From positions 6,424,501 through 6,488,500 of the forward strand of contig NZ_CP043626.1 in the NCBI RefSeq assembly GCF_008807415.1: a DNA stretch of 64,000 bases. The letters are read 5' to 3'. This DNA is from Pseudomonas denitrificans (nom. rej.) (GTDB lineage Bacteria > Pseudomonadota > Gammaproteobacteria > Pseudomonadales > Pseudomonadaceae). Below the pieces are notes generated by a model. The model was not told where the DNA came from. It did no database searches and saw only the letters and a list, made by a program, of their open reading frames with translations. This document shows, piece after piece, positions 35,646 to 43,652 of the stretch (the stretch's first letter is position 1; each line of letters starts with the position of its first letter). The position numbers and the translations under genes were made by a program.

Positions 35646-36961
35646 GTGTGGATTCGCTTTCGAAGACGAGCTTTGATAGGGCTGGCCGTGAAATGCCGGC
35701 TCTGCACGATCTGCTTCATAGTAGTCGAGTCTATGAGCGAGCTTACACGCCGCTGGGGCGTACATATCCCGCTTGGATTTCCATACTTTCCGGACGCACC
35801 CCACAGGAGACTGGGGCCATCTGCAATCTGCGCAACATGGAAGTGGTCGCTACGAATGATCTATTGAGTTCGAGGCTGCAGCAGGATGGTTTCAAGACGG
35901 TCTTCGCCATTGATGAGCGGCGTTTCAATAATATGGGGGAGAGTTTCGGCTTTGATCGGGTGATTGGGCCGAAGGTAGGGGTGCTTGATTTTGTCTTGCA
36001 GAATTTCTCTGACAATCCGTTGAGCAATCTCGCGCTGCAGTTTGGATTGGCGAAGTTGCTCTATCCGTATTCGTATATAAACTCTGCGTCCTATGTGAAT
36101 TACTCTGATGTAGGGTTCGTCAATTCTGTCCTTTCTGCCGTCGATGGCGGAGGAAAGGTTTTTCTTGCCGTCCATTTCGAGTCGGCTCATTTCCCCTATA
36201 AGACCCGACACTCCGCCATTAAAGTAAAGTCCGATAACACATTCTGGTCTCAACACGCCGAGGCGTTGAGCGCAGTGGACAAGCAGGTCGCAATGCTGAT
36301 GTCAGGTCTGAAGGACAAGGGGATGCTGGACGACGCCCTGGTGGTCCTTTTATCGGATCATGGGGAGGGGCTTGGGGACGTTGAGAGAACACTGAACGTC
36401 GATGGGCAGGCTCAGGACATTGTGGGCTATGGCCATGGGGTCAATTTACTGAGCGATGCGCAGAATCGTGTTGTACTGGGCACATTGGTCTTCCGGCATG
36501 GGAAAGTCGTGAATCAAGCTTCGGAAGATAGGCAGCAGGTTTCCTTGGCTGATATTCGGGCCGGCGTAGAGCGATACCTGCAGGGAGAGGACCCGGTACT
36601 CTCTTCCCAGAGCGCGTGCATGATAGTGGAGACCGGTATTCGCTTTTCGGCAGCTGCGAACTACAAAACCCTTAATGAGGCAGAGCTCGCGGAGCAGTCT
36701 GCGTCGTTCTATGAGGTTACTGGCATGGGGCTGCTGCAGCTACGGGAGTCTCGCCTGGCCGAGTTGGTGCGCGGAAAGGACGTCGGCCTTCGATGCCAAG
36801 ACCGGCTCACGTATTACTCAGTTGAGCGCTCCGGCTACCTTGCATTTGATCTCGACAGCAAAGGGTTGCCTGTCCGGCAGGTGGCTCCATTGGATCAGGA
36901 TGTCCAAGTAATCGAATCCTACCGCCGGAAATACAAGGATCAATACGTAGAGGGTCTTTAA
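35609..36961 (+). CDS. Pilin-linked sulfatase/phosphotransferase-like protein, catalytic part
   Basis: The 450 codons belong to the alkaline phosphatase superfamily (sulfatases, phosphoethanolamine and phosphoglycerol transferases). The metal-binding Asp is in VFVGVDSLSKTSFD (Asp15 of this fragment). A probable nucleophile Thr52 is in GRTYPAWISILSGRTP, the position of the sulfatase Cys/Ser or transferase Thr. Later come VVLLSDHGEGLGD (metal ligands Asp and His) and VGYGHG. With the membrane part at 35073-35645 the whole protein would be about 640 residues, facing the periplasm. Position inside the pilB-tRNA-Thr cassette, where other pseudomonads keep pilin-modifying or pilin-accessory genes, suggests it acts on pilin or its assembly; this is inference. 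GTG 35609 lacks a ribosome site, supporting a single broken gene. Confidence 0.78.
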   Translation: MEPPFGKSVVFVGVDSLSKTSFDRAGREMPALHDLLHSSRVYERAYTPLGRTYPAWISILSGRTPQETGAICNLRNMEVVATNDLLSSRLQQDGFKTVFAIDERRFNNMGESFGFDRVIGPKVGVLDFVLQNFSDNPLSNLALQFGLAKLLYPYSYINSASYVNYSDVGFVNSVLSAVDGGGKVFLAVHFESAHFPYKTRHSAIKVKSDNTFWSQHAEALSAVDKQVAMLMSGLKDKGMLDDALVVLLSDHGEGLGDVERTLNVDGQAQDIVGYGHGVNLLSDAQNRVVLGTLVFRHGKVVNQASEDRQQVSLADIRAGVERYLQGEDPVLSSQSACMIVETGIRFSAAANYKTLNEAELAEQSASFYEVTGMGLLQLRESRLAELVRGKDVGLRCQDRLTYYSVERSGYLAFDLDSKGLPVRQVAPLDQDVQVIESYRRKYKDQYVEGL

Positions 36962-37260
36962 GGGCTGCGCTACATCAGACGCGAGGCGAAAATTGCTCGA
37001 TTGAGGTGCTAACGAGCTCAATTCTGATGGGCCGTCTCCTGATCTCCGCGCCATAAACTTGGCTACTGCGATTTGAATCGTGGGGCTATCCGAGTTTGTC
37101 GTGGAAAGTATCGATTGGTTTGAGCTGAAGGGTTTTGTGTTCGCAGATGTTGCATCGAACTGCAATGCCCAAGATGAATTGTGCAGCGAGATCGCTAGGG
37201 AAAGTCCTTACTAGTACTGGAATTGCTAAGCGGAATAAGTAGTGCTAGCTTACGTCCGCT
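36962..37260. other. AT-richer spacer between cassette gene and tRNA-Thr
   Basis: No gene or clear terminator is seen in these 299 bases. Base composition stays lower in GC than the flanking chromosome, as in the cassette gene before it, so it looks like the right arm of the exchanged pilin cassette. The tRNA promoter must lie in its last 60 bases. Confidence 0.5.
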
Positions 37261-37336
37261 GCCGGTGTAGCTCAGTCGGTAGAGCAGCTCATTCGTAATG
37301 AGAAGGTCGGGGGTTCGATTCCTCTTACCGGCACCA
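37261..37336 (+). tRNA. tRNA-Thr (anticodon CGT)
   Basis: The 76-base gene folds as a cloverleaf. Acceptor arms GCCGGTG and TACCGGC pair (one G-U), the D arm is GCTC...GAGC, the anticodon loop TTCGTAA gives anticodon CGU for codon ACG, and the T arm contains GGTTCGATTCC. The CCA end is encoded. In Pseudomonas this tRNA marks the right border of the variable pilin cassette. An intrinsic terminator follows directly. Confidence 0.97.
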
Positions 37337-37344
37337 TCTTCAGC

Positions 37345-37374
37345 AAAAAGCCCCGCTTTCGAGCGGGGCTTTTT
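37345..37374 (+). terminator. Intrinsic terminator after tRNA-Thr
   Basis: AAAAAGCCCCGCT pairs with AGCGGGGCTTTTT around a TTCG loop, and T residues continue (TTTTGTTTT). With the A tract on the other side it can also serve galE, which ends at 37395 on the minus strand. Confidence 0.92.
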
Positions 37375-37394
37375 GTTTTCCGGCTTCCGGAAAC

Positions 37395-38411
37395 TCAGGC
37401 GTAGCCGCCAGGGTTCTGGCTCTGCCAGTTCCAGGCGTCGCGGCACATGTCTTCGATGTCGCGGGTGGCGCTCCAGTGTAGTTCTGCGCCCGCCAGGGTC
37501 GGGTCGGCGTGGTAGCTGGCGATGTCGCCATCGCGGCGGGGCAGGAACTGGAAGGGCAGTTCGCGGCCGCAGGCCTTTTCGTAGGCGTGGATGATCTCCA
37601 GCACGCTGTAGCCGCGGCCGGTGCCAATGTTGAAGGTCTTTGCGCCGCTGGCGCCGTCCAGCCAGCGCAGGGCGCTGAGGTGGGCGTTGGCCAGGTCAAC
37701 GACATGCAGGTAATCGCGCACGCCGGTGCCGTCCGGGGTCGGGTAGTCGTTGCCGAAGACGCGGATGAAAGGTTGTTTGCCGGTGGCGACCTGGGACACG
37801 TAGGGCATCAGGTTGTTGGGGATGCCGTTGGGGTCTTCGCCGATGCGCCCGCTGGCGTGGGCACCCACTGGATTGAAGTAGCGCAGGATGGCCATGGTCC
37901 ACTGCGGGTCGGCGTGGGCGATGTCGCGCAGGGCGATTTCCGCCATCAGCTTGGACTGGCCGTACGGGCTGGCCGGGTCGGTGGGAGCGTCCTCGCGGAT
38001 CGGGCTTTCGGCCGCCAGGCCGTAGACCGTGGCGGAGGAGCTATAGATGAAGCGCTTCACGCCATGGCGTTGCATGACCTGGCAGAGGGTGACGGTGCCG
38101 GCGAAGTTGGTCTGGTAGTAGGCGATGGGGTCGGCCACCGACTCGGCGACGGACTTCAGGCCGGCGAGGTGAATGGTGGCGTCGATCTCGTGTTCGCCGA
38201 ACAGGCGGTCGAGGACGGCTTCGTCACGGACATCGCCTTCGACGAAGGGGATTGCCTGGCCGGTGAGTTGCTCGATGCGCTGCAGCGGGATGGCCGAGCT
38301 GTTGCTCAGGTTGTCGAGGACGACGGGGTGGAAGCCCTGCTCGATCAGTTCCAGACAGATGTGGGAGCCGATGTAGCCACAGCCCCCGGTCAGCAGAATC
38401 CTTTTCGTCAT
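37395..38411 (-). CDS. galE: UDP-glucose 4-epimerase
   Basis: The 338-residue NAD-dependent short-chain dehydrogenase-type enzyme interconverts UDP-glucose and UDP-galactose for polysaccharide and lipopolysaccharide precursors. The Rossmann motif TGGCGYIGSH is at residues 8-17, the catalytic Ser/Tyr/Lys are in SSSATVYG and SPYGQSK, and the substrate motif is FNPVGAH. ATG 38411 is chosen because the family begins just before KRILLTGG; the frame stays open for 25 more codons upstream without family similarity. It lies between tRNA-Thr and nadC, where P. aeruginosa PAO1, as I recall, has no such gene. Confidence 0.95.
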   Translation of the reverse strand: MTKRILLTGGCGYIGSHICLELIEQGFHPVVLDNLSNSSAIPLQRIEQLTGQAIPFVEGDVRDEAVLDRLFGEHEIDATIHLAGLKSVAESVADPIAYYQTNFAGTVTLCQVMQRHGVKRFIYSSSATVYGLAAESPIREDAPTDPASPYGQSKLMAEIALRDIAHADPQWTMAILRYFNPVGAHASGRIGEDPNGIPNNLMPYVSQVATGKQPFIRVFGNDYPTPDGTGVRDYLHVVDLANAHLSALRWLDGASGAKTFNIGTGRGYSVLEIIHAYEKACGRELPFQFLPRRDGDIASYHADPTLAGAELHWSATRDIEDMCRDAWNWQSQNPGGYA

Positions 38412-38519
38412 GATCGCGCTATTGCTCCCTTCGCTGTTCGCCGATTCGTGAGCGCCTGAGTATGTCAGAGGCGCACGAATCGGCACTATCAGAGGCAGCG
38501 TGAACGCGGGTAGGAAATT

Positions 38520-39368
38520 TTACAGGCTCAGCCGCATCGACAGATCCAGCGCCTTGACGTCTTTGGTCAGGGTGCCGATGGAGATGTAGTCCACACCGGT
38601 CTCGGCGATGGTGCGCAGGGTGCTCTCGGTGATGCCGCCCGAGGCCTCCAGCTTGGCGCGGCCGGCGGTGAGGGCGACGGCGGTGCGCATGTCGTCCAGG
38701 CTCAGCTCGTCGAGCATGACGATATCGGCGCCGGCCTCCAGCGCCTGGCGCAGCTCGTCCAGGTCTTCCACTTCGATCTCCACCGGCTTGCCCGGGGCGA
38801 TCTGCTGGGCTGCCGCGATGGCCTGGGCAATGCCGCCGCAGGCGGCGATATGGTTTTCCTTGATCAGGAAGGCGTCGTACAGGCCGATACGGTGGTTATG
38901 GCAGCCGCCGCAGGTGATCGCGTACTTCTGCGCCAGGCGCAGGCCCGGCAGGGTCTTGCGGGTGTCGAGCAGCTTCACGCCGGTGCCTTCCACGAGGTTG
39001 GCATAGTGCTGGGCGCGTGTGGCGGTGCCGGAGAGCAGCTGGAGGAAGTTCAGCGCGCTGCGCTCGCCGGTAAGCAGGGCGCGGGCTGGGCCTTCCAGGG
39101 TGAACAGGGTCTGGTCGGCGCTGACCTGCTCGCCATCGCGGACCTGCCATTTCACCTGCACGCGCGGATCGACCTGGCGGAATACCTCGTCGACCCAGGC
39201 GGTGCCGGCGAGGGTGGCGTTCTCGCGGGTGATGATGCGGGCGCTGGCGTCGCGCTCGGCAGGGATCAACTGGGCAGTGATGTCGCCGCTGCCGACGTCT
39301 TCGGCCAGTGCGGCGCGGACGTTGGCCTGGATTTCCCCGGAAAGCTCGGCGAGGGTGAGGTTCGGCAT
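38520..39368 (-). CDS. nadC: Nicotinate-nucleotide pyrophosphorylase (carboxylating), quinolinate phosphoribosyltransferase
   Basis: The 282-residue enzyme makes nicotinate mononucleotide from quinolinate and PRPP in NAD synthesis. Conserved stretches are [14 protein letters not shown], the active-site [44 protein letters not shown] and LEASGGI. Full length. It is on the minus strand next to galE and divergent from the DUF1631 gene, the same place as nadC next to pilA in P. aeruginosa. Confidence 0.97.
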   Translation of the reverse strand: MPNLTLAELSGEIQANVRAALAEDVGSGDITAQLIPAERDASARIITRENATLAGTAWVDEVFRQVDPRVQVKWQVRDGEQVSADQTLFTLEGPARALLTGERSALNFLQLLSGTATRAQHYANLVEGTGVKLLDTRKTLPGLRLAQKYAITCGGCHNHRIGLYDAFLIKENHIAACGGIAQAIAAAQQIAPGKPVEIEVEDLDELRQALEAGADIVMLDELSLDDMRTAVALTAGRAKLEASGGITESTLRTIAETGVDYISIGTLTKDVKALDLSMRLSL

Positions 39369-39514
39369 GGAAGGCTCCTGTTCGCAGTGGCGCGATTATA
39401 CGGGGGACGGTGGGCGGCGTGCAGGGAGGGCAGCTTTTTGGACCGTCGTACAATCTGTCGGACGGACGGCGGGCGCTTCAGTGTGAATTTCTTCAAGAAT
39501 GCGTGAAATGTCTC

Positions 39515-39542
39515 TTGGTTGTGTAAGAAGCTTCCCTATAAT
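39515..39542 (+). promoter_or_regulatory. Sigma-70-type promoter upstream of the DUF1631 gene
   Basis: TTGGTT (39515-39520) and a perfect TATAAT (39537-39542) are separated by 16 bases, about 105 bp before the ATG at 39647. Confidence 0.6.
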
Positions 39543-39612
39543 GACGTTGAACCTTTCCGCTTTTTGACGCCACTAAATTGACGTTACGGATGACGCTTCG
39601 ATGACTGTTGGT

Positions 39613-39634
39613 GCCGCCAGACAGGTCTGACGGC
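39613..39634 (+). promoter_or_regulatory. Hairpin directly upstream of the DUF1631 gene ribosome site
   Basis: GCCGCCAGAC and GTCTGACGGC pair with one mismatch around a two-base loop. The AGGAGA ribosome site begins two bases after the stem. It could influence translation initiation. No known riboswitch or RNA thermometer is recognised. Confidence 0.35.
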
Positions 39635-39646
39635 AGGAGACTTGCG

Positions 39647-40567
39647 ATGCAGAACGACGCGAACGTAGTGCCGCTGAACAAGTCGGCCACGGAAACCTCG
39701 CAGACTTCGTTCGCTGGACGCGTTCCGGCGGGGCTCGTCGCTGTCCGCGATAAGGTCGCCGTCCAGCTGCGTCATGCCATGCAGGCCCTGTTCGATAACG
39801 CCGACGACACCCTGTTCGAGATGGCCGATCGCGCCGCCAATAACGCTGAACAGAGTGCCTACTTCGAAGCCATGCGCGACCTGCGCCTCAAGCGCAAGGG
39901 CATCGAGCGCGGCTTCCTGCAGAAGGTCTTCGAGAATTTCGCCAACCTGAACCAGTATGAAATCGGCCGCGCGCCGGTGCTGGATACGGTTTCCTACGAA
40001 AATCTCACCCTGGTGCAGAACGACGAACTGGAAGAGTCCGTCGCCCTGGACGCCATGGTTGCCAAGGTGATGAGCCGCGACGGTGTCGCCCTCACGCACC
40101 TCACTACCCGTATCAATACCCTGGTCAGCAAGAAGGTCGAGGACAAGAGCAACCCGCTCGGTCCGCGCCAGCTGTGCGAGGCTTTCCTCGATGCCTGCCG
40201 TGGCCTGGGCGTGGAGATCAAGGTCAAGCTGATCATCCTCAAGCTCTTCGAGAAGTACGTGCTGGCCTACGCCGAGCACCTGTACGCGGAAGCCAACCAG
40301 ACGCTGATCGCGCTGGGCGTGCTGCCGGAGCTGAAATCCGTCCCGCTGCGCCGTCCGCCGCAACGTACCGTACCCGGTAGCCAGGGGCCGCGCCGTCCTC
40401 TGCTGCCGCTGAAGTGGGCGAGCAGGGCGTCCCCGGCCAGTACATGGATGCCGACAGCCAGGCCGCCTTCGCTGCCTTGCGCGATCTGCTCTCGCAAGTG
40501 CGCGGCAGTGCTGCCCCGGCACGCCCGATGCCGGCCGATGCGGTGCCTATTTCCAGTAATGACCTGA
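39647..40567 (+). CDS. DUF1631 family protein, N-terminal fragment (frameshifted)
   Basis: The first part of a conserved Pseudomonas cytoplasmic protein of about 765 residues with no established function. ATG 39647 follows AGGAGA; the N-terminus reads MQNDANVVPLNKS. Genuine sequence continues (FDNADDTLFEMADRAANNAE, YEIGRAPVLDTVSYENLTLV) to about VPGSQG near 40384. After the G4 tract 40384-40387 the frame is wrong and runs to a chance stop at 40567. The correct continuation is PGAAPSSAAAEVGEQGVPGQ in frame +1. One extra G would make a single gene. It lies between nadC and ampD, as PA4523 does in PAO1. Confidence 0.85.
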   Translation: MQNDANVVPLNKSATETSQTSFAGRVPAGLVAVRDKVAVQLRHAMQALFDNADDTLFEMADRAANNAEQSAYFEAMRDLRLKRKGIERGFLQKVFENFANLNQYEIGRAPVLDTVSYENLTLVQNDELEESVALDAMVAKVMSRDGVALTHLTTRINTLVSKKVEDKSNPLGPRQLCEAFLDACRGLGVEIKVKLIILKLFEKYVLAYAEHLYAEANQTLIALGVLPELKSVPLRRPPQRTVPGSQGPRRPLLPLKWASRASPASTWMPTARPPSLPCAICSRKCAAVLPRHARCRPMRCLFPVMT

Positions 40568-41940
40568 TGCGCCTGCTGTCCCACCTGCAGTCGCACCTGC
40601 CGGCGCAGAGCATCGACGAGATCGACGTGCGCCAGCACTTGGATCACCTGCTGACCCGCGTCAGCAGCAAGAGCGGCCGTTCCCGCGTGGTTGGCCAGGT
40701 TGACGAGGACGTCATCAACCTCGTCTCCATGCTCTTCGAATTCATTCTCGATGACCGCACCCTGCCGGATTCGCTCAAGGCCCTGATCGGCCGCATGCAG
40801 ATCCCGATGCTCAAGGTTGCGGTCCTCGACAAGAACTTCTTCAGCCGTGGCAGCCATCCGGCGCGTCGCCTGCTCAACGAGATCGCCTCGGCCGCCCTGG
40901 GCTGGGCCGAGCAGTCCGATGGCCAGCGTGACCACCTGTACCAGAAGATCGAGCAGGTGGTGATGCGTCTGCTGAACGACTTCGTCGACGACCCGGCGAT
41001 CTTCTCCGAGCTGCTCGACGAGTTCATTTCCTTCACCGGCGACGAGCGCCGTCGCAGCGACCTGCTGGAGCAGCGCACCCGCGACGCCGAGGAGGGCCGC
41101 GCGCGCGCCGAACTGGCCCGCCAGGACGTTGAAGGTGTGCTCAATGAGCGTCTGCTGGGCCGCATCCTGCCCGAAGTGGTGGTGCGCCTGCTGCAGGAGG
41201 CCTGGAGCCAGGTCCTGCTGCTCACCTGTCTGAAGCACGGCACTCACTCCAGCGAGTGGGAAGCCGCGCTGGCGACCATGGACGACCTGATCTGGAGCGT
41301 CGAGCCCCACGAAGATCCGGATTCCCGTCTGCGTCTGCTGGAAATGGTCCCGCAACTGCTCAAGTCGCTGCGCGAAGGCTTGGCTTCGGCCGCCTTCGAT
41401 CCGTTCTCCACCGGTGAATTCTTCAGTCGCCTGGAAGGGCTGCATGTGCAGGCCTTCCAGCGCTACAAGCAGGTCGAGGAAGCGCCGCTGCTCGATCTGG
41501 AAGACGACCTGCCGCTGCTCGACGACCCGCTGGATGCGCCCGCAGCCGTCGCGCCTGCACCCGCACAGCCAGCCATGGTGGCGGTGGTCGAGGAGATCGT
41601 CCTCGCCTCGCCGGAACCGCCCCGCGCCGTAGAGCCCGAGGAGGCCTTTGCCGACGACGACGAGTCGCTGCGCAAGGTCGACGACCTGCGCGTCGGCAGC
41701 TGGGTGGAAATCCAGGAAGACGAAGAGCACAAGCTGCGCTGCAAGCTGGCTGCGGTGATCCGCCCGAGCGGTCGCTACATCTTCGTCAACCGCACCGGCA
41801 TGAAGGTGCTGGAGAAGACCCGCATGAGCCTGGCCGTCGAGTTCCGCCGCAACGCCGTGCGCCTGCTCGACGACGCGCTGCTGTTCGACCGCGCCCTGGA
41901 GTCGGTGATCGGCAACCTGCGCCGCCTGAAGAACGCCTGA
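40414..41940 (+). CDS. DUF1631 family protein, C-terminal fragment (frameshifted)
   Basis: The 508 codons continue the protein begun at 39647; real similarity starts at about 40388, before the first start-like codon. The content is largely helical with charged stretches (NDLMRLLSHLQSHLPAQSID, RRSDLLEQRTRDAEEGRARA). An Ala/Pro-rich acidic linker (near 41490-41650) and a C-terminal beta-rich domain resembling PilZ-like folds (VGSWVEIQEDEEHKLRCKLA, GRYIFVNRTGMKV) follow. Function is unknown. A PilZ-type end would fit cyclic-di-GMP signalling, but I do not see the RxxxR motif, so this is speculation. Confidence 0.83.
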   Translation: MGEQGVPGQYMDADSQAAFAALRDLLSQVRGSAAPARPMPADAVPISSNDLMRLLSHLQSHLPAQSIDEIDVRQHLDHLLTRVSSKSGRSRVVGQVDEDVINLVSMLFEFILDDRTLPDSLKALIGRMQIPMLKVAVLDKNFFSRGSHPARRLLNEIASAALGWAEQSDGQRDHLYQKIEQVVMRLLNDFVDDPAIFSELLDEFISFTGDERRRSDLLEQRTRDAEEGRARAELARQDVEGVLNERLLGRILPEVVVRLLQEAWSQVLLLTCLKHGTHSSEWEAALATMDDLIWSVEPHEDPDSRLRLLEMVPQLLKSLREGLASAAFDPFSTGEFFSRLEGLHVQAFQRYKQVEEAPLLDLEDDLPLLDDPLDAPAAVAPAPAQPAMVAVVEEIVLASPEPPRAVEPEEAFADDDESLRKVDDLRVGSWVEIQEDEEHKLRCKLAAVIRPSGRYIFVNRTGMKVLEKTRMSLAVEFRRNAVRLLDDALLFDRALESVIGNLRRLKNA

Positions 41941-42015
41941 GTCCGCTGGCCGCGTGCCAGCGAGTTCATTTCCCCCGTCGCCTGCTTTAGAGTGGGGCTC
42001 TGCCAAGGAGTCTCC

Positions 42016-42588
42016 ATGCAGATCGACCCCGAATCCGGCTGGTGCCTCGAAGCCCAGCGCTGCCCCTCGCCGAACTTCAACGCGCGCCCCGACGGCGAGG
42101 AAGTCTCGCTGCTGGTCATCCACAACATCAGCCTGCCGCCCGGCCAGTTCGGTACCTGCAAGGTGCAGGAGTTCTTCCAGAACCGCCTGGACGCCGAGGA
42201 GCATCCGTACTTCGCCAGCATCTGCAGCCTGACCGTCTCGGCGCATTTCCTCATCGAGCGCGATGGTTCGCTGTTCCAGTTCGTCTCCTGCAACGCGCGC
42301 GCCTGGCATGCCGGCGTGTCGCGCTTCGACGGCCGGGAGAACTGCAACGACTTCTCCATCGGCATCGAGCTCGAAGGCACCGATACCGAACCCTACAGCG
42401 AGCGTCAGTACGAGGTGCTGGCGCAACTGACGCGGCAATTGCGCAAGGCGTACCCGGCCATCACCCCGGAGCGCATCCAGGGCCACTGCGATATCGCCCC
42501 GGAGCGCAAGACCGACCCGGGCGAGGCGTTCGACTGGTCACGTTATTTTGCCGATATTGGCGCCGGCCTGAAGAAGGAGCCGACATGA
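42016..42588 (+). CDS. ampD: 1,6-anhydro-N-acetylmuramyl-L-alanine amidase AmpD
   Basis: The 190-residue cytosolic zinc amidase recycles cell-wall muropeptides and thereby keeps the AmpR-controlled beta-lactamase gene silent. The zinc ligands are His36 (LVIHNIS), His157 and Asp167 (GHCDIAPERKTDPG), and the catalytic Glu119 is in IGIELEG. ATG 42016 follows AAGGAG. The stop overlaps the ampE start, the normal ampDE coupling. Confidence 0.97.
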   Translation: MQIDPESGWCLEAQRCPSPNFNARPDGEEVSLLVIHNISLPPGQFGTCKVQEFFQNRLDAEEHPYFASICSLTVSAHFLIERDGSLFQFVSCNARAWHAGVSRFDGRENCNDFSIGIELEGTDTEPYSERQYEVLAQLTRQLRKAYPAITPERIQGHCDIAPERKTDPGEAFDWSRYFADIGAGLKKEPT

Positions 42589-43427
42589 GTTTCCTGGTGC
42601 TGTTGCTGGTCCTGCTGGTCGAGAAGTTCTCCGGTTGGCGGGCAAAGGTTCAGCGCGACGGCTGGTGGCTCGGCTGGCTGGATACCGTGGGCGGCGTGAA
42701 GTCGCTGGTGGCGCAACCCTGGCTCGGCCTGCTGGTGGCAATCCTGCCGCCGCTGCTGTTGCTGGCGCTGCTGCTGACCCTTCTCGAACCGGTCGCTTAC
42801 GGTCTGCTGGCGCTGCCGGTGCAGTTGCTGGTGGTGGTCTGGAGCCTGGGGCGTGGTGACGTGCTGCGCGCCATCGGACCGTTCCGCGATGCCTGGCGCC
42901 GTGAAGATGCCCAGGCCGCCTACCACGTCGCCGAGCGCGACCTGGGCGTGCAGGTGCAGGCCGATGGCGACGACGACCTGCTGGCCGTGGTCCAGGGCAC
43001 GCTGGTGTGGGAGGCCTACCAGGCCTTCTTCGCCGTGATCTTCTGGTACGCGCTGCTCGGCCCGGTGGCCGCGCTGGCCTACCGGCTGCTCGCCATCGCC
43101 GCCGAGCAGGGTCGCCAGCCGGCGCTGCAGGAGCGCGCCGCGCAACTGCGGCATGCCTTCGACTGGTTGCCGTCGCGTGCGCTGGTGCTGAGTTTCGCCC
43201 TGGTGGGCAACTTCGTCGCGGTGACCCGCACCCTGCTGCACGACCTGCTGGCCTGGGACGTGCCTGCCGCTCGTCTGCTGGCCCGCGCCGGCTACGTCGC
43301 CGAAGACTTCAACGAAGGCGGCCTGGGCGCCAGGGGCGTCGCCAGCCTGGATGCGCTGTGGCAGCTGCTGGTGCGCTCTGCCGTGCTCTGGTACGCCATC
43401 TTCGCGATCTGGACACTGCTGCTCTGA
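42585..43427 (+). CDS. ampE: AmpE, inner-membrane protein of the ampDE locus
   Basis: The 280-residue membrane protein has four transmembrane segments (for example near the N-terminus MSFLVLLLVLLVEKFSGWR, and LLVAILPPLLLLALLLTLLE). The family motifs are EAYQAFFAVIFWYALLGPVAALAYRL and LVGNFVAVT. AmpE is thought to act as a sensory or transport partner in beta-lactamase induction; its exact job is not settled. ATG 42585 overlaps the ampD stop (ATGA). Confidence 0.94.
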   Translation: MSFLVLLLVLLVEKFSGWRAKVQRDGWWLGWLDTVGGVKSLVAQPWLGLLVAILPPLLLLALLLTLLEPVAYGLLALPVQLLVVVWSLGRGDVLRAIGPFRDAWRREDAQAAYHVAERDLGVQVQADGDDDLLAVVQGTLVWEAYQAFFAVIFWYALLGPVAALAYRLLAIAAEQGRQPALQERAAQLRHAFDWLPSRALVLSFALVGNFVAVTRTLLHDLLAWDVPAARLLARAGYVAEDFNEGGLGARGVASLDALWQLLVRSAVLWYAIFAIWTLLL

Positions 43428-43652
43428 GCCCGCGGATCGGGCCGGCGCCCGCCGGTCCGATGATGGCATTTTAACCTTAAGTTACAGAACTCCCCGCCGA
43501 TATCAGGTACACATCGAAACCAAAGCGTGAGGTGACGGCCACTGCAGGACAGTGACCGGCCGGTGAGCGCTCGTGGCGACGGCCCGTCCAGGGGCGCGCC
43601 GTACCATCCCCGACAAGCGACATAACAATAACGGGAACAGGAGACGTCTTTC

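Noticed and set aside
34378..37260. Insertion sequence or integrase explaining the AT-richer pilin cassette
   Set aside because: No transposase, integrase or terminal inverted repeats are visible; homologous exchange between pilB and tRNA-Thr is sufficient.
39647..41940. Thymidine phosphorylase annotation sometimes given to the DUF1631 gene
   Set aside because: No phosphorylase motif can be seen; family is of unknown function.
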